From Paenibacillus_E sp052115445 (lineage in GTDB: Bacteria; Bacillota; Bacilli; Paenibacillales; NBRC-103111): a stretch of 64,000 nt of DNA. The notes under the pieces were generated by a model. The model was not told the origin of the DNA. It did not search any database and saw only the letters and a list, made by a program, of their open reading frames with translations. Location of the stretch: positions 1-64,000 of the forward strand of contig NZ_JBFRGR010000003.1 in assembly GCF_052115445.1 (NCBI RefSeq), read 5' to 3'. Each line of letters begins with the position of its first letter. Within the stretch, counting starts at the first letter, position 1. This document shows positions 51,434-59,772 of the stretch, in pieces. Position numbers and translations under genes: made by a program.

Positions 51434-52516
51434 ATGCAAAAAAGCGACGGCATGAATTACGCACCACAAGGAAGTTTTAACACGGTTTGTCAGCCAGGGG
51501 AGTTTATTTTTGCGGCTGCGGCGCTTGATCATGGGCATATTTATGGGATGTGCAATGGTTTGCGGGAAGCAGGTGGGGAATTGAAATGGGTGTACGATCC
51601 GGATCCGGCCAAAGTGGATAAATTCCTGAGCACCTACCCAAGTGTGCGTGCGGCAAGCTCGTTGGAGGAGATTCTAGGCGATGCCGAGGTAAAGCTTGTG
51701 GCAGCTGCGGCCATTCCTTGTGATCGTGGACCGCTCGGACTGCGCGTGATGGATAGCGGAAAAGATTATTTCACGGATAAAGCACCGTTTACGACGCTGG
51801 AGCAGCTCGAAGCAGCTCGTGCCAAGGTTGCGGAAACAGGACAGAAATATGCCGTCTATTACAGCGAACGTCTGCACGTAGAAAGTGCCATTTATGCTGG
51901 CCAATTAATCGAACAAGGCGCGATTGGTCGCGTTCATCAAGTCATTGGTTTAGGGCCGCATCGCATTAGTTTGTCGAGCAGACCGGATTGGTTTTTTGAG
52001 AAGGAGAAATTCGGTGGTATTCTGTGCGATATCGGGAGTCATCAGATCGAACAGTTTCTGTATTTTACGGGAGCTAAAGATGCCAAGGTTGTGCACAGTA
52101 AAGTCGCGAACTATAATTACCCGCAGTATCCAAACTTTGAGGATTTTGGTGACGCTACTTTGGTCGGAGACAATGGGGCGACGGGTTATTTTCGAGTAGA
52201 TTGGATGACGCCGGACGGTTTAAGTACATGGGGCGATGGCCGCATGACGATTCTGGGCAGTGATGGGTACATTGAGCTTCGCAAATATGTGGATATCGCC
52301 AGAGAACAGTCGAGTAATCATGTGTACCTCGTGAACAAGGATGGGGAGCAGCATTTTGCCGTCAGTGGCCAAGTCGGTTACCCTTACTTTGGTCAGTTGA
52401 TCTTGGATTGCTTGAACCGTACGGAAGTCGCGATGACGCAGGAGCATGCCTTCAAAGCAGCAGAGCTGTGCCTTATCGCACAGCGCGATGCGATGATCAT
52501 TACGACTGCCGAGTAA
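51434..52516 (+). CDS. Gfo/Idh/MocA family oxidoreductase
   Basis: 360 residues. The Rossmann part is less canonical (FAAAALDHGHIYGMCNGLREAG), the Lys motif is DYFTDKAPFTTLEQL and the His region is GGILCDIGSHQIEQFLYF. ATG 51434 with GAGGAGAT upstream. Co-transcribed with the previous oxidoreductase; the pair may act in sequence on one sugar. Its end overlaps the convergent AraC gene by 17 bp. Confidence 0.88.
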   Translation: MQKSDGMNYAPQGSFNTVCQPGEFIFAAAALDHGHIYGMCNGLREAGGELKWVYDPDPAKVDKFLSTYPSVRAASSLEEILGDAEVKLVAAAAIPCDRGPLGLRVMDSGKDYFTDKAPFTTLEQLEAARAKVAETGQKYAVYYSERLHVESAIYAGQLIEQGAIGRVHQVIGLGPHRISLSSRPDWFFEKEKFGGILCDIGSHQIEQFLYFTGAKDAKVVHSKVANYNYPQYPNFEDFGDATLVGDNGATGYFRVDWMTPDGLSTWGDGRMTILGSDGYIELRKYVDIAREQSSNHVYLVNKDGEQHFAVSGQVGYPYFGQLILDCLNRTEVAMTQEHAFKAAELCLIAQRDAMIITTAE

Positions 52517-53399
52517 GGGCTGTCTCGTGATGCTTCTGTAGTTGTTTGCGATATTGGTGAGGCGTAATGCCGATATGACTTTTGAACATTTTGCAAAAAT
52601 AAGAGCAATTCGTCACGCCAATCGCCTCGCCAATCCGAGAGACCGCCTGATCTGTTGACGTAAGCAGCTTCACAGCTTGCTGCAACCGCCGAGCGGTCAC
52701 GTAGTCGGAAATGCTGGTACCCGTGCATTCGGTAAACAGATGGGACAAGTGGAAGGGGGACAGGTGCAGATCAGCTGACATCATCTCCAATCGAAGCGGC
52801 TCAGTGTAATGTTCCTCCAGCCAACTGAGGATGCGCTCGGCTTGATGGGATTTGCGTGTAGGGCCTGAATGGATCTGGCCATCGTGCTGCTCCCACAGCG
52901 GCATGAAGCTGCGGAAAAAAGCGACGAGAAAGAGGGAGTACTCCTCTAGCTCATCTTGCTTGCTCAGTTTCGGCAGTTTCTCCGCAAGGCTTTGAAAAAG
53001 CAGATGAAACTGGTTCTCCTCACCTAGGTCGTAAAGACAAGGAACGTGCAGCGTGCTGGTATGCATATGTTTGAAAAAAGCCAACAATCGCGGCCAAGGC
53101 TCGAAGTAGGGCTCGTATAGGGAAGGTTCAAAATGCACAATAGACCGCACGAATGGCGTCTCCGGATCCATTTGAATATGGTGCAGCTGATAAGGTTGAA
53201 ATACACATACCATATTAGGTATGATTTCATAACTCTTCTGATCAACAATGAGTGTCCCACGACCCTCGTGAATGATCAAGACTTCAATACCTTGATGGGC
53301 GTGAAACGTACCCTGATATTGTTCGGTTCCTATGGTACTTCTCTGATAGGCAAAATAAAGCTGGATTTCATGCAATCGGATATTTTGATCATAGGACAT
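52500..53399 (-). CDS. AraC family transcriptional regulator
   Basis: 299 residues: N-terminal cupin (about 30-90: HAHQGIEVLIIHEGRGTLIV, VCVFQPYQLHHIQ) and C-terminal double helix-turn-helix (LEMMSADLHLSPFHLSHLFTE and VSRIGEAIGVTNCSYFCKMFK). ATG 53399 follows GGGAGTG; an open frame to 53480 lacks a site. Probably controls the adjacent oxidoreductase pair or sugar transporter. Confidence 0.88.
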   Translation of the reverse strand: MSYDQNIRLHEIQLYFAYQRSTIGTEQYQGTFHAHQGIEVLIIHEGRGTLIVDQKSYEIIPNMVCVFQPYQLHHIQMDPETPFVRSIVHFEPSLYEPYFEPWPRLLAFFKHMHTSTLHVPCLYDLGEENQFHLLFQSLAEKLPKLSKQDELEEYSLFLVAFFRSFMPLWEQHDGQIHSGPTRKSHQAERILSWLEEHYTEPLRLEMMSADLHLSPFHLSHLFTECTGTSISDYVTARRLQQAVKLLTSTDQAVSRIGEAIGVTNCSYFCKMFKSHIGITPHQYRKQLQKHHETALTRQS

Positions 53400-53563
53400 C
53401 AGGGTCACTCCCTCTCCACAGGTAGGATTGCAGGCGATTGATACAGCCAAAGTATACAGGAATGACGCCATAATCGGCAAGGTTCATCTTATGTGAATTC
53501 TATGAAAAACTCAAGACACCCGTCTTGGGTTTATTTTGTTTTGAAGGCGTATCAACGCGCGAA

Positions 53564-53752
53564 ATAAATGTATTTTCTACAGGTAATCTTGCACGTTTTT
53601 CCCATTTAAAAGAAATAACTGTATTTCCTGCAGCTAATTGAGCTCAGTTTGAAGGGCGTAGTGGAATTTGGCTATATTAGCTGTACTTTTTACATCTAAT
53701 TGAAAATTTTAGGTAAATTTCAATAAATTAGATGTACTTTATACAGTTATTG
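53564..53752 (+). repeat. Intergenic four-dyad array, copy E
   Basis: Motifs start at 53564, 53615, 53677 and 53728 (51, 62, 51 bp), e.g. TTAGCTGTACTTTTTACAT. It fills much of the 467-bp gap between AraC and the permease gene. Confidence 0.85.
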
Positions 53753-53866
53753 TCGGCGAGAGGCAAATTGGGGATGCAGCGTGCAAGGAATGGGGGACCA
53801 CCTTCTAATCCATTTCTAATTTTCAGATGAGAGAATGTGAACTGAGGGAAGGAGGAACGCTTTTGT

Positions 53867-54733
53867 ATGAGATGGTTACGGGGCAACGAGGGTCTTACAG
53901 CACTTCTATTTCTAGGGCCAAGTCTGGCCGGATTTGCCGTGTTTTTCTTGATACCCTTTGGGATGGGGTTTACTTATTCGCTCATGGACAGCCCTGTGGA
54001 TGGCTCATTTGTGGGGATAGCGAATTATCGCGAGCTGCTGGGGAATCCCATTTTTCGCCGGGCAGCCGTGAATACAAGTTTATTTATGGCGATCTGTGTA
54101 CCGCTTAACATGTTGATTGCACTAGGATTGGCTATGTTGCTCAATAGAAAGCTGCCGATGCGCCAAACGTTCCGAATTTCGTTCTTGAGTCCGCTTGTTG
54201 TGCCGGTGGCCTCAGTGGTGCTGGTATGGAATGCACTGTTCGACCTTCATGGGACCATCAACGCATGGCTCGCGGGATGGGGAATTCGTCCACATGACTG
54301 GATGGAGAGCAAAGCTTCCTTGTATGTGTTGATTATCGTCTACCTGTGGAAAAACATCGGCTACAATATGATCCTCTTTCTAGCAGGTCTGCAGAACATT
54401 CCAAGCGATTATTACGAGGCAGCGTCGATGGATGGAGCGGGCAAATTCCGGCAATGGCGATCGATTACCTTGGTATATGTGACGCCAACCGCTTTCTTCG
54501 TTTTCATCATGTCCATTATTAACTCTTTCAAAATGTTCCGAGAAACCTACTTAATTGCCGGAAATTACCCGGATGAAAACATTTATATGCTGCAGCATTA
54601 TATGAACAACATGTTCAAATCGCTGGATTATCAGAAGCTTACTTCTGCTGCTTTTCTAATGGCAGTGGTGATTGTCTTACTCGTCTTGACCCTATTCGTG
54701 GTGGAGAGACGCATCAGCAAATCACTCGGATAA
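53867..54733 (+). CDS. Sugar ABC transporter permease (LplB/UgpA type)
   Basis: 288 residues with six membrane helices and the ATPase-coupling EAA loop YYEAASMDGAGKFRQWRSITL. First of the usual permease pair. GGAGG precedes ATG 53867. No solute-binding protein lies upstream and its partner permease is truncated, so the importer is probably no longer functional as encoded here. Confidence 0.9.
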   Translation: MRWLRGNEGLTALLFLGPSLAGFAVFFLIPFGMGFTYSLMDSPVDGSFVGIANYRELLGNPIFRRAAVNTSLFMAICVPLNMLIALGLAMLLNRKLPMRQTFRISFLSPLVVPVASVVLVWNALFDLHGTINAWLAGWGIRPHDWMESKASLYVLIIVYLWKNIGYNMILFLAGLQNIPSDYYEAASMDGAGKFRQWRSITLVYVTPTAFFVFIMSIINSFKMFRETYLIAGNYPDENIYMLQHYMNNMFKSLDYQKLTSAAFLMAVVIVLLVLTLFVVERRISKSLG

Positions 54734-54765
54734 CGGGGGATTGGTGCTTGGAAAGGAGATCCTGC

Positions 54766-55098
54766 ATGCAAGAAAGCCGCTTAAAGCCGCTTACCGTCCG
54801 CATAGGGCGGAAGTCCGCACGAATCGTGCTCATCACTGTGCTCATCGTCCTGATGGCGGGATTTCTGTTCCCAATGGCGCTGACCATTGCGAACTCGTTC
54901 ATGGCGGAAACAGAGATTACGAGCAACTATGCTGCCCTTTCGGGCGATACGGATGATAGCCAACCAACAAGCCAACAAACCGACAACCCAACAGACCAGC
55001 ACCCAACCCCCCAGCACCCCAACACGTCTAACGCATTTGCGCTCCAACCCCCTCATAATAAACAAATTAGCGCACTCAGGTTTTCTGTATCCGGTTGA
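54766..55098 (+). pseudogene. Truncated second sugar permease (UgpE/LplC type)
   Basis: The first 65 codons match the start of the partner permease: basic head, first membrane helix ARIVLITVLIVLMAGFLFPM and ALTIANSFMAETEITSNY. After about 54957 the sequence changes to low-complexity Pro/Thr/Gln codons and intergenic repeat DNA and stops at 55098; a normal permease has about 290 residues. AAAGGAGAT before ATG 54766 is intact. The break is a deletion or insertion, with GGAACG-type repeat DNA at the scar. Confidence 0.82.
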
Positions 55099-55110
55099 AT
55101 TCCCAGTTAT
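55030..55110 (+). repeat. Partial duplicate of the GGAACG array end and its flank
   Basis: From GCGCTCCAACCCC through AAATTAGCGCACTCAGGTT to GGTTGAATTCCCAGTTA this segment repeats, with changes, the sequence at 55372-55445. The copies are about 340 bp apart and bracket the full GGAACG array, next to the truncated permease. Confidence 0.75.
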
Positions 55111-55240
55111 TACACTAGTTTCACAGAGATATTGAGTGAACAACGACGCATCTATTGTGTTGGAGGTGTGATATTCGCTTGCGTGCAGAAGAGAGTGAGC
55201 TGCTGGTGTGAGTTTATAATGGTGTTAAATAGCCAAAGTA

Positions 55241-55415
55241 GGAACGAGGATCCGCTATTTCGGGATTTTAGTGCATTTTGGGTTCGAAGGGGAACGATGG
55301 TGCGCTATTCTGCTACTTTGGGAGGAAATACCGCGTGTAGAGCGGGAATAGTGCACTGACGTTCCTCTCCGCGCTCCCAACCCTTTGTTTAGACAAATTA
55401 GCGCACTCAGGTTCC
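55241..55415 (+). repeat. GGAACG-type intergenic array, complete copy
   Basis: Forward units start at 55241 and 55291; reversed units end at 55365 and 55415. Spacing 50, 55 and 50 bp, as at 19869. Confidence 0.85.
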
Positions 55416-55541
55416 CTCTAACCAGTTGAATGCCCAGTTAAGTTACGCTACACCACGCTCCTCCTCTACCTCAGTCAACCGGACCAACGTATAATTATAC
55501 AAACACTCCAAGTATAATTGGTACTAGAGGGAGGGATTACC

Positions 55542-55724
55542 ATGTACGAATATAAGTATGTCGAGACGTCACTAGGTGGATTTTTCAGTTCGGCGAAGCA
55601 TCGCGAAACCATTGATGAGCACGCCCAAGAGGGATGGCGATTGGTGCAGGTACTGCCAACCAATTATAACGGTCATGGGAAGCCCATGGCCTATGAGATT
55701 ATTTTTGAGCGGAAACTTGGATAA
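55542..55724 (+). CDS. DUF4177 family small protein
   Basis: 60 residues: MYEYKYVETSLGGFF start, HAQEGWRLVQVLP core and YEIIFERKL end, all typical of DUF4177. Function unknown. GGGAGGG six bases before ATG 55542 sets the start. Followed by a terminator. Confidence 0.85.
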   Translation: MYEYKYVETSLGGFFSSAKHRETIDEHAQEGWRLVQVLPTNYNGHGKPMAYEIIFERKLG

Positions 55725-55742
55725 TGCTCATTTATCCGCAAT

Positions 55743-55772
55743 AACCCCCTTCTCAAGACAAGGGGTTTTATG
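55743..55772 (+). terminator. Terminator after the DUF4177 gene
   Basis: AACCCCCTT / AAGGGGTTTT hairpin with T tail. Confidence 0.75.
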
Positions 55773-55783
55773 CTACACTCAAC

Positions 55784-55794
55784 TTGTCTGACAA
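55784..55794 (+). promoter_or_regulatory. FadR-type GntR operator before lutA
   Basis: TTGTCTGACAA is a perfect 11-bp dyad fitting the FadR-subfamily consensus TNGTNNNACNA. It lies 38 bp before lutA; the lutR product encoded at the end of the operon is the expected repressor. Confidence 0.65.
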
Positions 55795-55831
55795 CCTGAT
55801 AAGTTAACGAAAGAAAGTGGGGCTTCTCCTT

Positions 55832-56560
55832 ATGAAGGTTTCCTTATTTATTACGTGTCTAAGTGATGCACTATATCCGAAGGTTGGCGAGGCAATCGCA
55901 CGTCTGCTCGGGCATTATGGCGTCCTGTTAGAATTGCCGACGGTGCAAACGTGCTGCGGCCAGCCTGCCTATAACAGCGGCTACTGGGATGAGGCGCGAG
56001 CAACAGCGAAGACGATACTTACCGCATTTGATGATAGTGACTTTGTGATTTCACCATCGGGCTCATGTACGTATATGATTCATCACTATCCGAATTTATT
56101 TAAGGATGAACCGGAGTGGTTGGAGAAAGCGACGCAGCTTCAGAACAAAACGTATGAATTTACACAGTTCCTCGTCAATGTCCTAAACATCGAAGACTTG
56201 GGCGCTGTGTTTCCACATAAAGTAACGTACCATCCGTCCTGTCACGGAAGCAGGCTGCTCGGTGTGAAGTCAGAGCCGCTTGCACTCCTCCAAGGCGTCA
56301 AAGATTTGGAGCTCGTGCCGCTTCCTTTTGCAGAAGATTGCTGTGGATTCGGTGGAACTTTTGCAGTGAAGATGGCCGATATCTCTGGTGCGATGGTGCA
56401 GGAGAAGGTCGATCATGTGAAGGAAACCGAGGCTGAGGTGTTGGTCGGTCTGGATTTGGCTTGTTTGATGAATATTGCGGGTAATTTGCGCTATCGGAAT
56501 GAGCCGGTGAGGGTGATGCATCTGGCTGAGCTGCTATATGAAGGGGTGAAGCGAGCATGA
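55832..56560 (+). CDS. lutA: Lactate utilisation protein LutA
   Basis: 242 residues with two CCG domains (QTCCGQPAYNSG near residue 35 and EDCCGFGGTF near residue 170), the cysteine-rich repeat of glycolate oxidase subunit GlcF and heterodisulfide reductase that holds a non-cubane Fe-S cluster. LutABC oxidises L-lactate to pyruvate. ATG 55832 is preferred to the upstream GTG because the family begins MKVSLFITC. Overlaps lutB by 4 bp. Confidence 0.92.
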   Translation: MKVSLFITCLSDALYPKVGEAIARLLGHYGVLLELPTVQTCCGQPAYNSGYWDEARATAKTILTAFDDSDFVISPSGSCTYMIHHYPNLFKDEPEWLEKATQLQNKTYEFTQFLVNVLNIEDLGAVFPHKVTYHPSCHGSRLLGVKSEPLALLQGVKDLELVPLPFAEDCCGFGGTFAVKMADISGAMVQEKVDHVKETEAEVLVGLDLACLMNIAGNLRYRNEPVRVMHLAELLYEGVKRA

Positions 56561-58071
56561 GTCACACGACGAGTAAGTCAACAGTTAAGGAGCGGGCAGA
56601 CCTCGCGCTGAACGACGAGTTTCTGCGCAAAGCGGTCAAGTTCACGACAGAGCGGCTTCGCGGCGGCAAACTGAAAGCAGCGGCTGATCACGGCAATTGG
56701 GACGATTGGCGCGAACGCGGCAGACAAATTCGGCTGCATACGATCGCACATTTGGATTATTACTTAACGACGTTTGCGAACAATGCGAGAGCGAATGGGG
56801 TTCATGTGCATTTTGCCGATACGGATGTCGAGGCTGTTCAAATTTCCTTGGAAATCGCGGCTGCCAAACAAGCCAAAACTGTCGTTAAATCCAAGTCGAT
56901 GGTGACCGAGGAGCTCCATTTGAACAAGGCGCTGGCCTCCATTGGGGTTGAGGCGATTGAGACGGATCTAGGCGAGTACATCATTCAGCTGGCGGATGAA
57001 ACACCATCCCATATCATTATTCCAGCGATTCATAAAAATAGATATCAAATCGCCGACCTGCTCTCCAAAGACGCTGGGGAGACGTTGGCTCCCGACACGA
57101 CGATTCTGGCTGGCTACGTTCGCAAGAAATTAAGAGAGAAATTCCTAGAAGCGGATATTGGGATGACGGGCTGTAATTTTGCCATTGCGGAGAGCGGATC
57201 GATGGTCTTGTTCGAAAATGAAGGCAACGCCCGCATGGTCACAACGGTGCCCAAGACGCAAATCACTCTCATGGGGATGGAGCGTATAATCCCGACGTGG
57301 GCGGATCTTGAGGTCATGGCGACCTTGCTCCCACGTTCAGCAACAGGGCAAAAGCTGACCGTGTACATGTCCGGCATCACAGGTCCAAGAAGAGACGCAG
57401 ATGCGGATGGACCGGAAGAGATGCACATCATCATCGTTGACAATGGGCGCTCGCAGCAACTCGGTGATCCTGAGTTCCAAGAGCTGCTCAACTGCATCCG
57501 CTGCGGTGCATGTTTGAATGCGTGCCCAGTGTACCGCCATATCGGCGGTCATGCCTACGGCGGCACGTACAGTGGCCCGATCGGCGCGGTGCTTACGCCA
57601 GCGCTCAAGAAAAACGTGGCGGAATGGGACGACATCGCCAATGCTTCAAGTCTTTGCGGTGCCTGCTATGAGGCATGCCCAGTGAAGATCCCGCTGCACG
57701 ACATGCTCGTGTCGCTGCGCCGCCGCAAGGTCGAAAGCGGCCATGGTGATAAAATCGAGGCCGCGGGGATGAAGGGCTTTGCTGCCTTGATGGGGAACTC
57801 GAAGCGTATGAACGCCGTGCTCAAGCTGGGCAGAATAGGTCAAAAGCTCGTCGTTCGTGACGGCGGCATCCGTCTGAAAGTAGGACCGCTCAAAGGGTGG
57901 AACTCCTACCGCGTGACGCCAAGTTTGCCGAAGGCATCCTTCAGAGATGGCTGGAAAACACTCGAGCAGGAAATTCGCCATGGGCTTACAGAGGCAGACC
58001 CTGCCATTCAAGCAAGGTTAGCAGAAGCGCTGGCGGCACGAGGCAAAAAGGGAGGACATCATCATGGCTAA
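56557..58071 (+). CDS. lutB: Lactate utilisation iron-sulfur protein LutB
   Basis: 504 residues. N-terminal LUD domain with KSKSMVTEELHLN and TGCNFAIAESG, and two ferredoxin-type 4Fe-4S motifs CIRCGACLNACPVYR and CGACYEACPVKIP. It carries electrons between LutC/LutA and the chain. Overlaps lutA by 4 bp and lutC by 8 bp. Confidence 0.93.
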   Translation: MSHTTSKSTVKERADLALNDEFLRKAVKFTTERLRGGKLKAAADHGNWDDWRERGRQIRLHTIAHLDYYLTTFANNARANGVHVHFADTDVEAVQISLEIAAAKQAKTVVKSKSMVTEELHLNKALASIGVEAIETDLGEYIIQLADETPSHIIIPAIHKNRYQIADLLSKDAGETLAPDTTILAGYVRKKLREKFLEADIGMTGCNFAIAESGSMVLFENEGNARMVTTVPKTQITLMGMERIIPTWADLEVMATLLPRSATGQKLTVYMSGITGPRRDADADGPEEMHIIIVDNGRSQQLGDPEFQELLNCIRCGACLNACPVYRHIGGHAYGGTYSGPIGAVLTPALKKNVAEWDDIANASSLCGACYEACPVKIPLHDMLVSLRRRKVESGHGDKIEAAGMKGFAALMGNSKRMNAVLKLGRIGQKLVVRDGGIRLKVGPLKGWNSYRVTPSLPKASFRDGWKTLEQEIRHGLTEADPAIQARLAEALAARGKKGGHHHG

Positions 58072-58804
58072 ACGCGACATAACGCCAGAGTGGCAGGAGA
58101 AATTAACGAAGCTTGACCAGCAATCGCTGGCCCAGCAGGAGCGTTTTATCCAGGGCATCGCCCAGAAGCTGGGGCGTGCACGTGTAACCGAGAAGCCGGC
58201 CCATCCTTTTCAAGGGGCTTCGGATAGCTGGAAAGCGTTCAACTGGTCTCCAGAAGAACGCATTGAGAATTTCACGGCGAACTTCCATGCCGCAGGCGGG
58301 CACGTCGTCCGAGTACCTTCGATGGAAGCGGCGAAGGCAAGTATTCAGGAACTCGTGGGCACGTTAAGTATCAAACGAGTTATCCACCAGGATCAAGCGG
58401 AATTGCATGCGCTGGGACTAGACGAAGCTCTTCCAGGCGTGAACCTCTCGGTTTGGAACACCGATGACGATACGAACTGGAAGGCCAGTGCAGCGAATGC
58501 CGATCTGGGGATTGTCCTAGCCGATCATGCGGCGGCTTACACAGGCTCGCTAACTGTGTTATCATCAAAAGAAAAGGGCCGCTCGGTGAGCTTGCTCCCT
58601 ACAGCACTGATCGTCTTGCTGCCGATTGAACGATTGAAAACGAGACTAGGTGAAATTCTCGCCCCACTCGATCAGATAGCAAGGAAAGATCTGCCTGCTG
58701 GCGTTCACTTCATCTCAGGTCCAAGCCGCTCGGCGGATATTGAGAACGATTTGACGATTGGTGTTCACGGTCCAGGGATTGTGCACGTGCTACTTATCGG
58801 ATAG
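58064..58804 (+). CDS. lutC: Lactate utilisation protein LutC
   Basis: 246 residues, LUD-domain protein. N-terminal FIQGIAQKLGRARVTEKP, central NADLGIVLADHAAAYTGSL and C-terminal HFISGPSRSADIENDLTIGVHGPG are characteristic. Third subunit of the lactate oxidation complex. Confidence 0.92.
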   Translation: MAKRDITPEWQEKLTKLDQQSLAQQERFIQGIAQKLGRARVTEKPAHPFQGASDSWKAFNWSPEERIENFTANFHAAGGHVVRVPSMEAAKASIQELVGTLSIKRVIHQDQAELHALGLDEALPGVNLSVWNTDDDTNWKASAANADLGIVLADHAAAYTGSLTVLSSKEKGRSVSLLPTALIVLLPIERLKTRLGEILAPLDQIARKDLPAGVHFISGPSRSADIENDLTIGVHGPGIVHVLLIG

Positions 58805-58817
58805 AAGAGGTATTCAT

Positions 58818-59525
58818 ATGGAAGTTACGAAGCTGCAGAAACAGAATCACTATGATGAGATCGCTCAGCAGATCAAAGAGATGATCATTCAGGGTCAGTT
58901 GAAGATGGGCGATAAGCTTCCTTCTACCAAAGAGCTGTCCGAGCGCTTCGGCGTCGGCCGTTCCACGATGCGTGAGGCTCTCAGCGCCTTGAAGGCGATG
59001 GGCCTCATTGAGATTCGGCAAGGCGGTGCTTGCCGTGTTATCCGGCAGACGCCAGCGGAGGTTTCTTTGCCCGAGTGGACATCGCTGCGGATGAATCGAA
59101 CCACGCTCCTGGAGCTCATGGAGGTACGTCAATCGTTGGAGGTTTCGATTGCCTCGATTGCTGCACGGAAACGAACGCCCGAGGACTTAACGCAGTTGCA
59201 GCGCATCATGCAAGACATGGGGAGCTCCGTAGGTAATGATGCGGAGGGGGAAAGAACGGACCTCGGATTCCATCAGTTGCTCGTTCAAGCGACGCATAAT
59301 AGCATTATGGAGCAAACCTTCGACTCGATCCGCAACGCGATGGAAATGATGATTCGCGATATCCGACGCGCAGAATTGTATGCGAATCAGGAAGTAGCGG
59401 TTCAGCTTCTGAAGGAGCATAAAGTCATCTATGAAGCGATCGTCAGCGGAGATCCGTTGCTGGCATCCGAGGCGATGCGTGTTCATCTGGAGCATGTGGA
59501 AAGTATTTTGATCAAATATATATGA
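58818..59525 (+). CDS. lutR: GntR family regulator LutR (FadR subfamily)
   Basis: 235 residues: GntR winged helix (MKMGDKLPSTKELSERFGVGR, MGLIEIRQGG) and an all-helical FCD ligand domain with metal ligands DLGFHQLLVQATHN and HLEHVESIL. Lactate-responsive repressor of lutABC in Bacillus. ATG 58818 with AGAGGT upstream; the frame extends back into lutC. It starts 13 bp after lutC, so it is autoregulated in the operon. Confidence 0.9.
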   Translation: MEVTKLQKQNHYDEIAQQIKEMIIQGQLKMGDKLPSTKELSERFGVGRSTMREALSALKAMGLIEIRQGGACRVIRQTPAEVSLPEWTSLRMNRTTLLELMEVRQSLEVSIASIAARKRTPEDLTQLQRIMQDMGSSVGNDAEGERTDLGFHQLLVQATHNSIMEQTFDSIRNAMEMMIRDIRRAELYANQEVAVQLLKEHKVIYEAIVSGDPLLASEAMRVHLEHVESILIKYI

Positions 59526-59531
59526 ATTGCC

Positions 59532-59581
59532 AGAGGGGCTTTCCCACAACTCGATGAGGTGAGGGGGAGGGCCTCTTTTTG
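59532..59581 (+). terminator. Terminator of the lut operon
   Basis: AGAGGGGCTTTCCC / GGGGGAGGGCCTCT stem with T5 tail. Confidence 0.65.
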
Positions 59582-59605
59582 GTATATAAGGGGGCGTGCA
59601 GTCGC

Positions 59606-59731
59606 GTAAGTCGAAAAAACCGACTAACATGATGAAAACTGGGCCCCCGCAATCGCGTAAGTCGAAAAAATCGACTAACGCGAGAGAAGCAGAGGCCCAG
59701 CAGGTGGAGTTAGTCCATGAAACCGACTAAC
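59606..59731 (+). repeat. GTCGA..TCGAC repeat array
   Basis: Motifs GTAAGTCGAAAAAACCGACT at 59606, GTAAGTCGAAAAAATCGACT at 59657 and GTTAGTCCATGAAACCGACT at 59709, i.e. 51 and 52 bp apart. Related to the 51-bp tandem repeat at 33565. Confidence 0.8.
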
Positions 59732-59772
59732 TCGGGAGAAGCAGAGGCCCTGAAGGTGGCCTAGCGCTCTTT

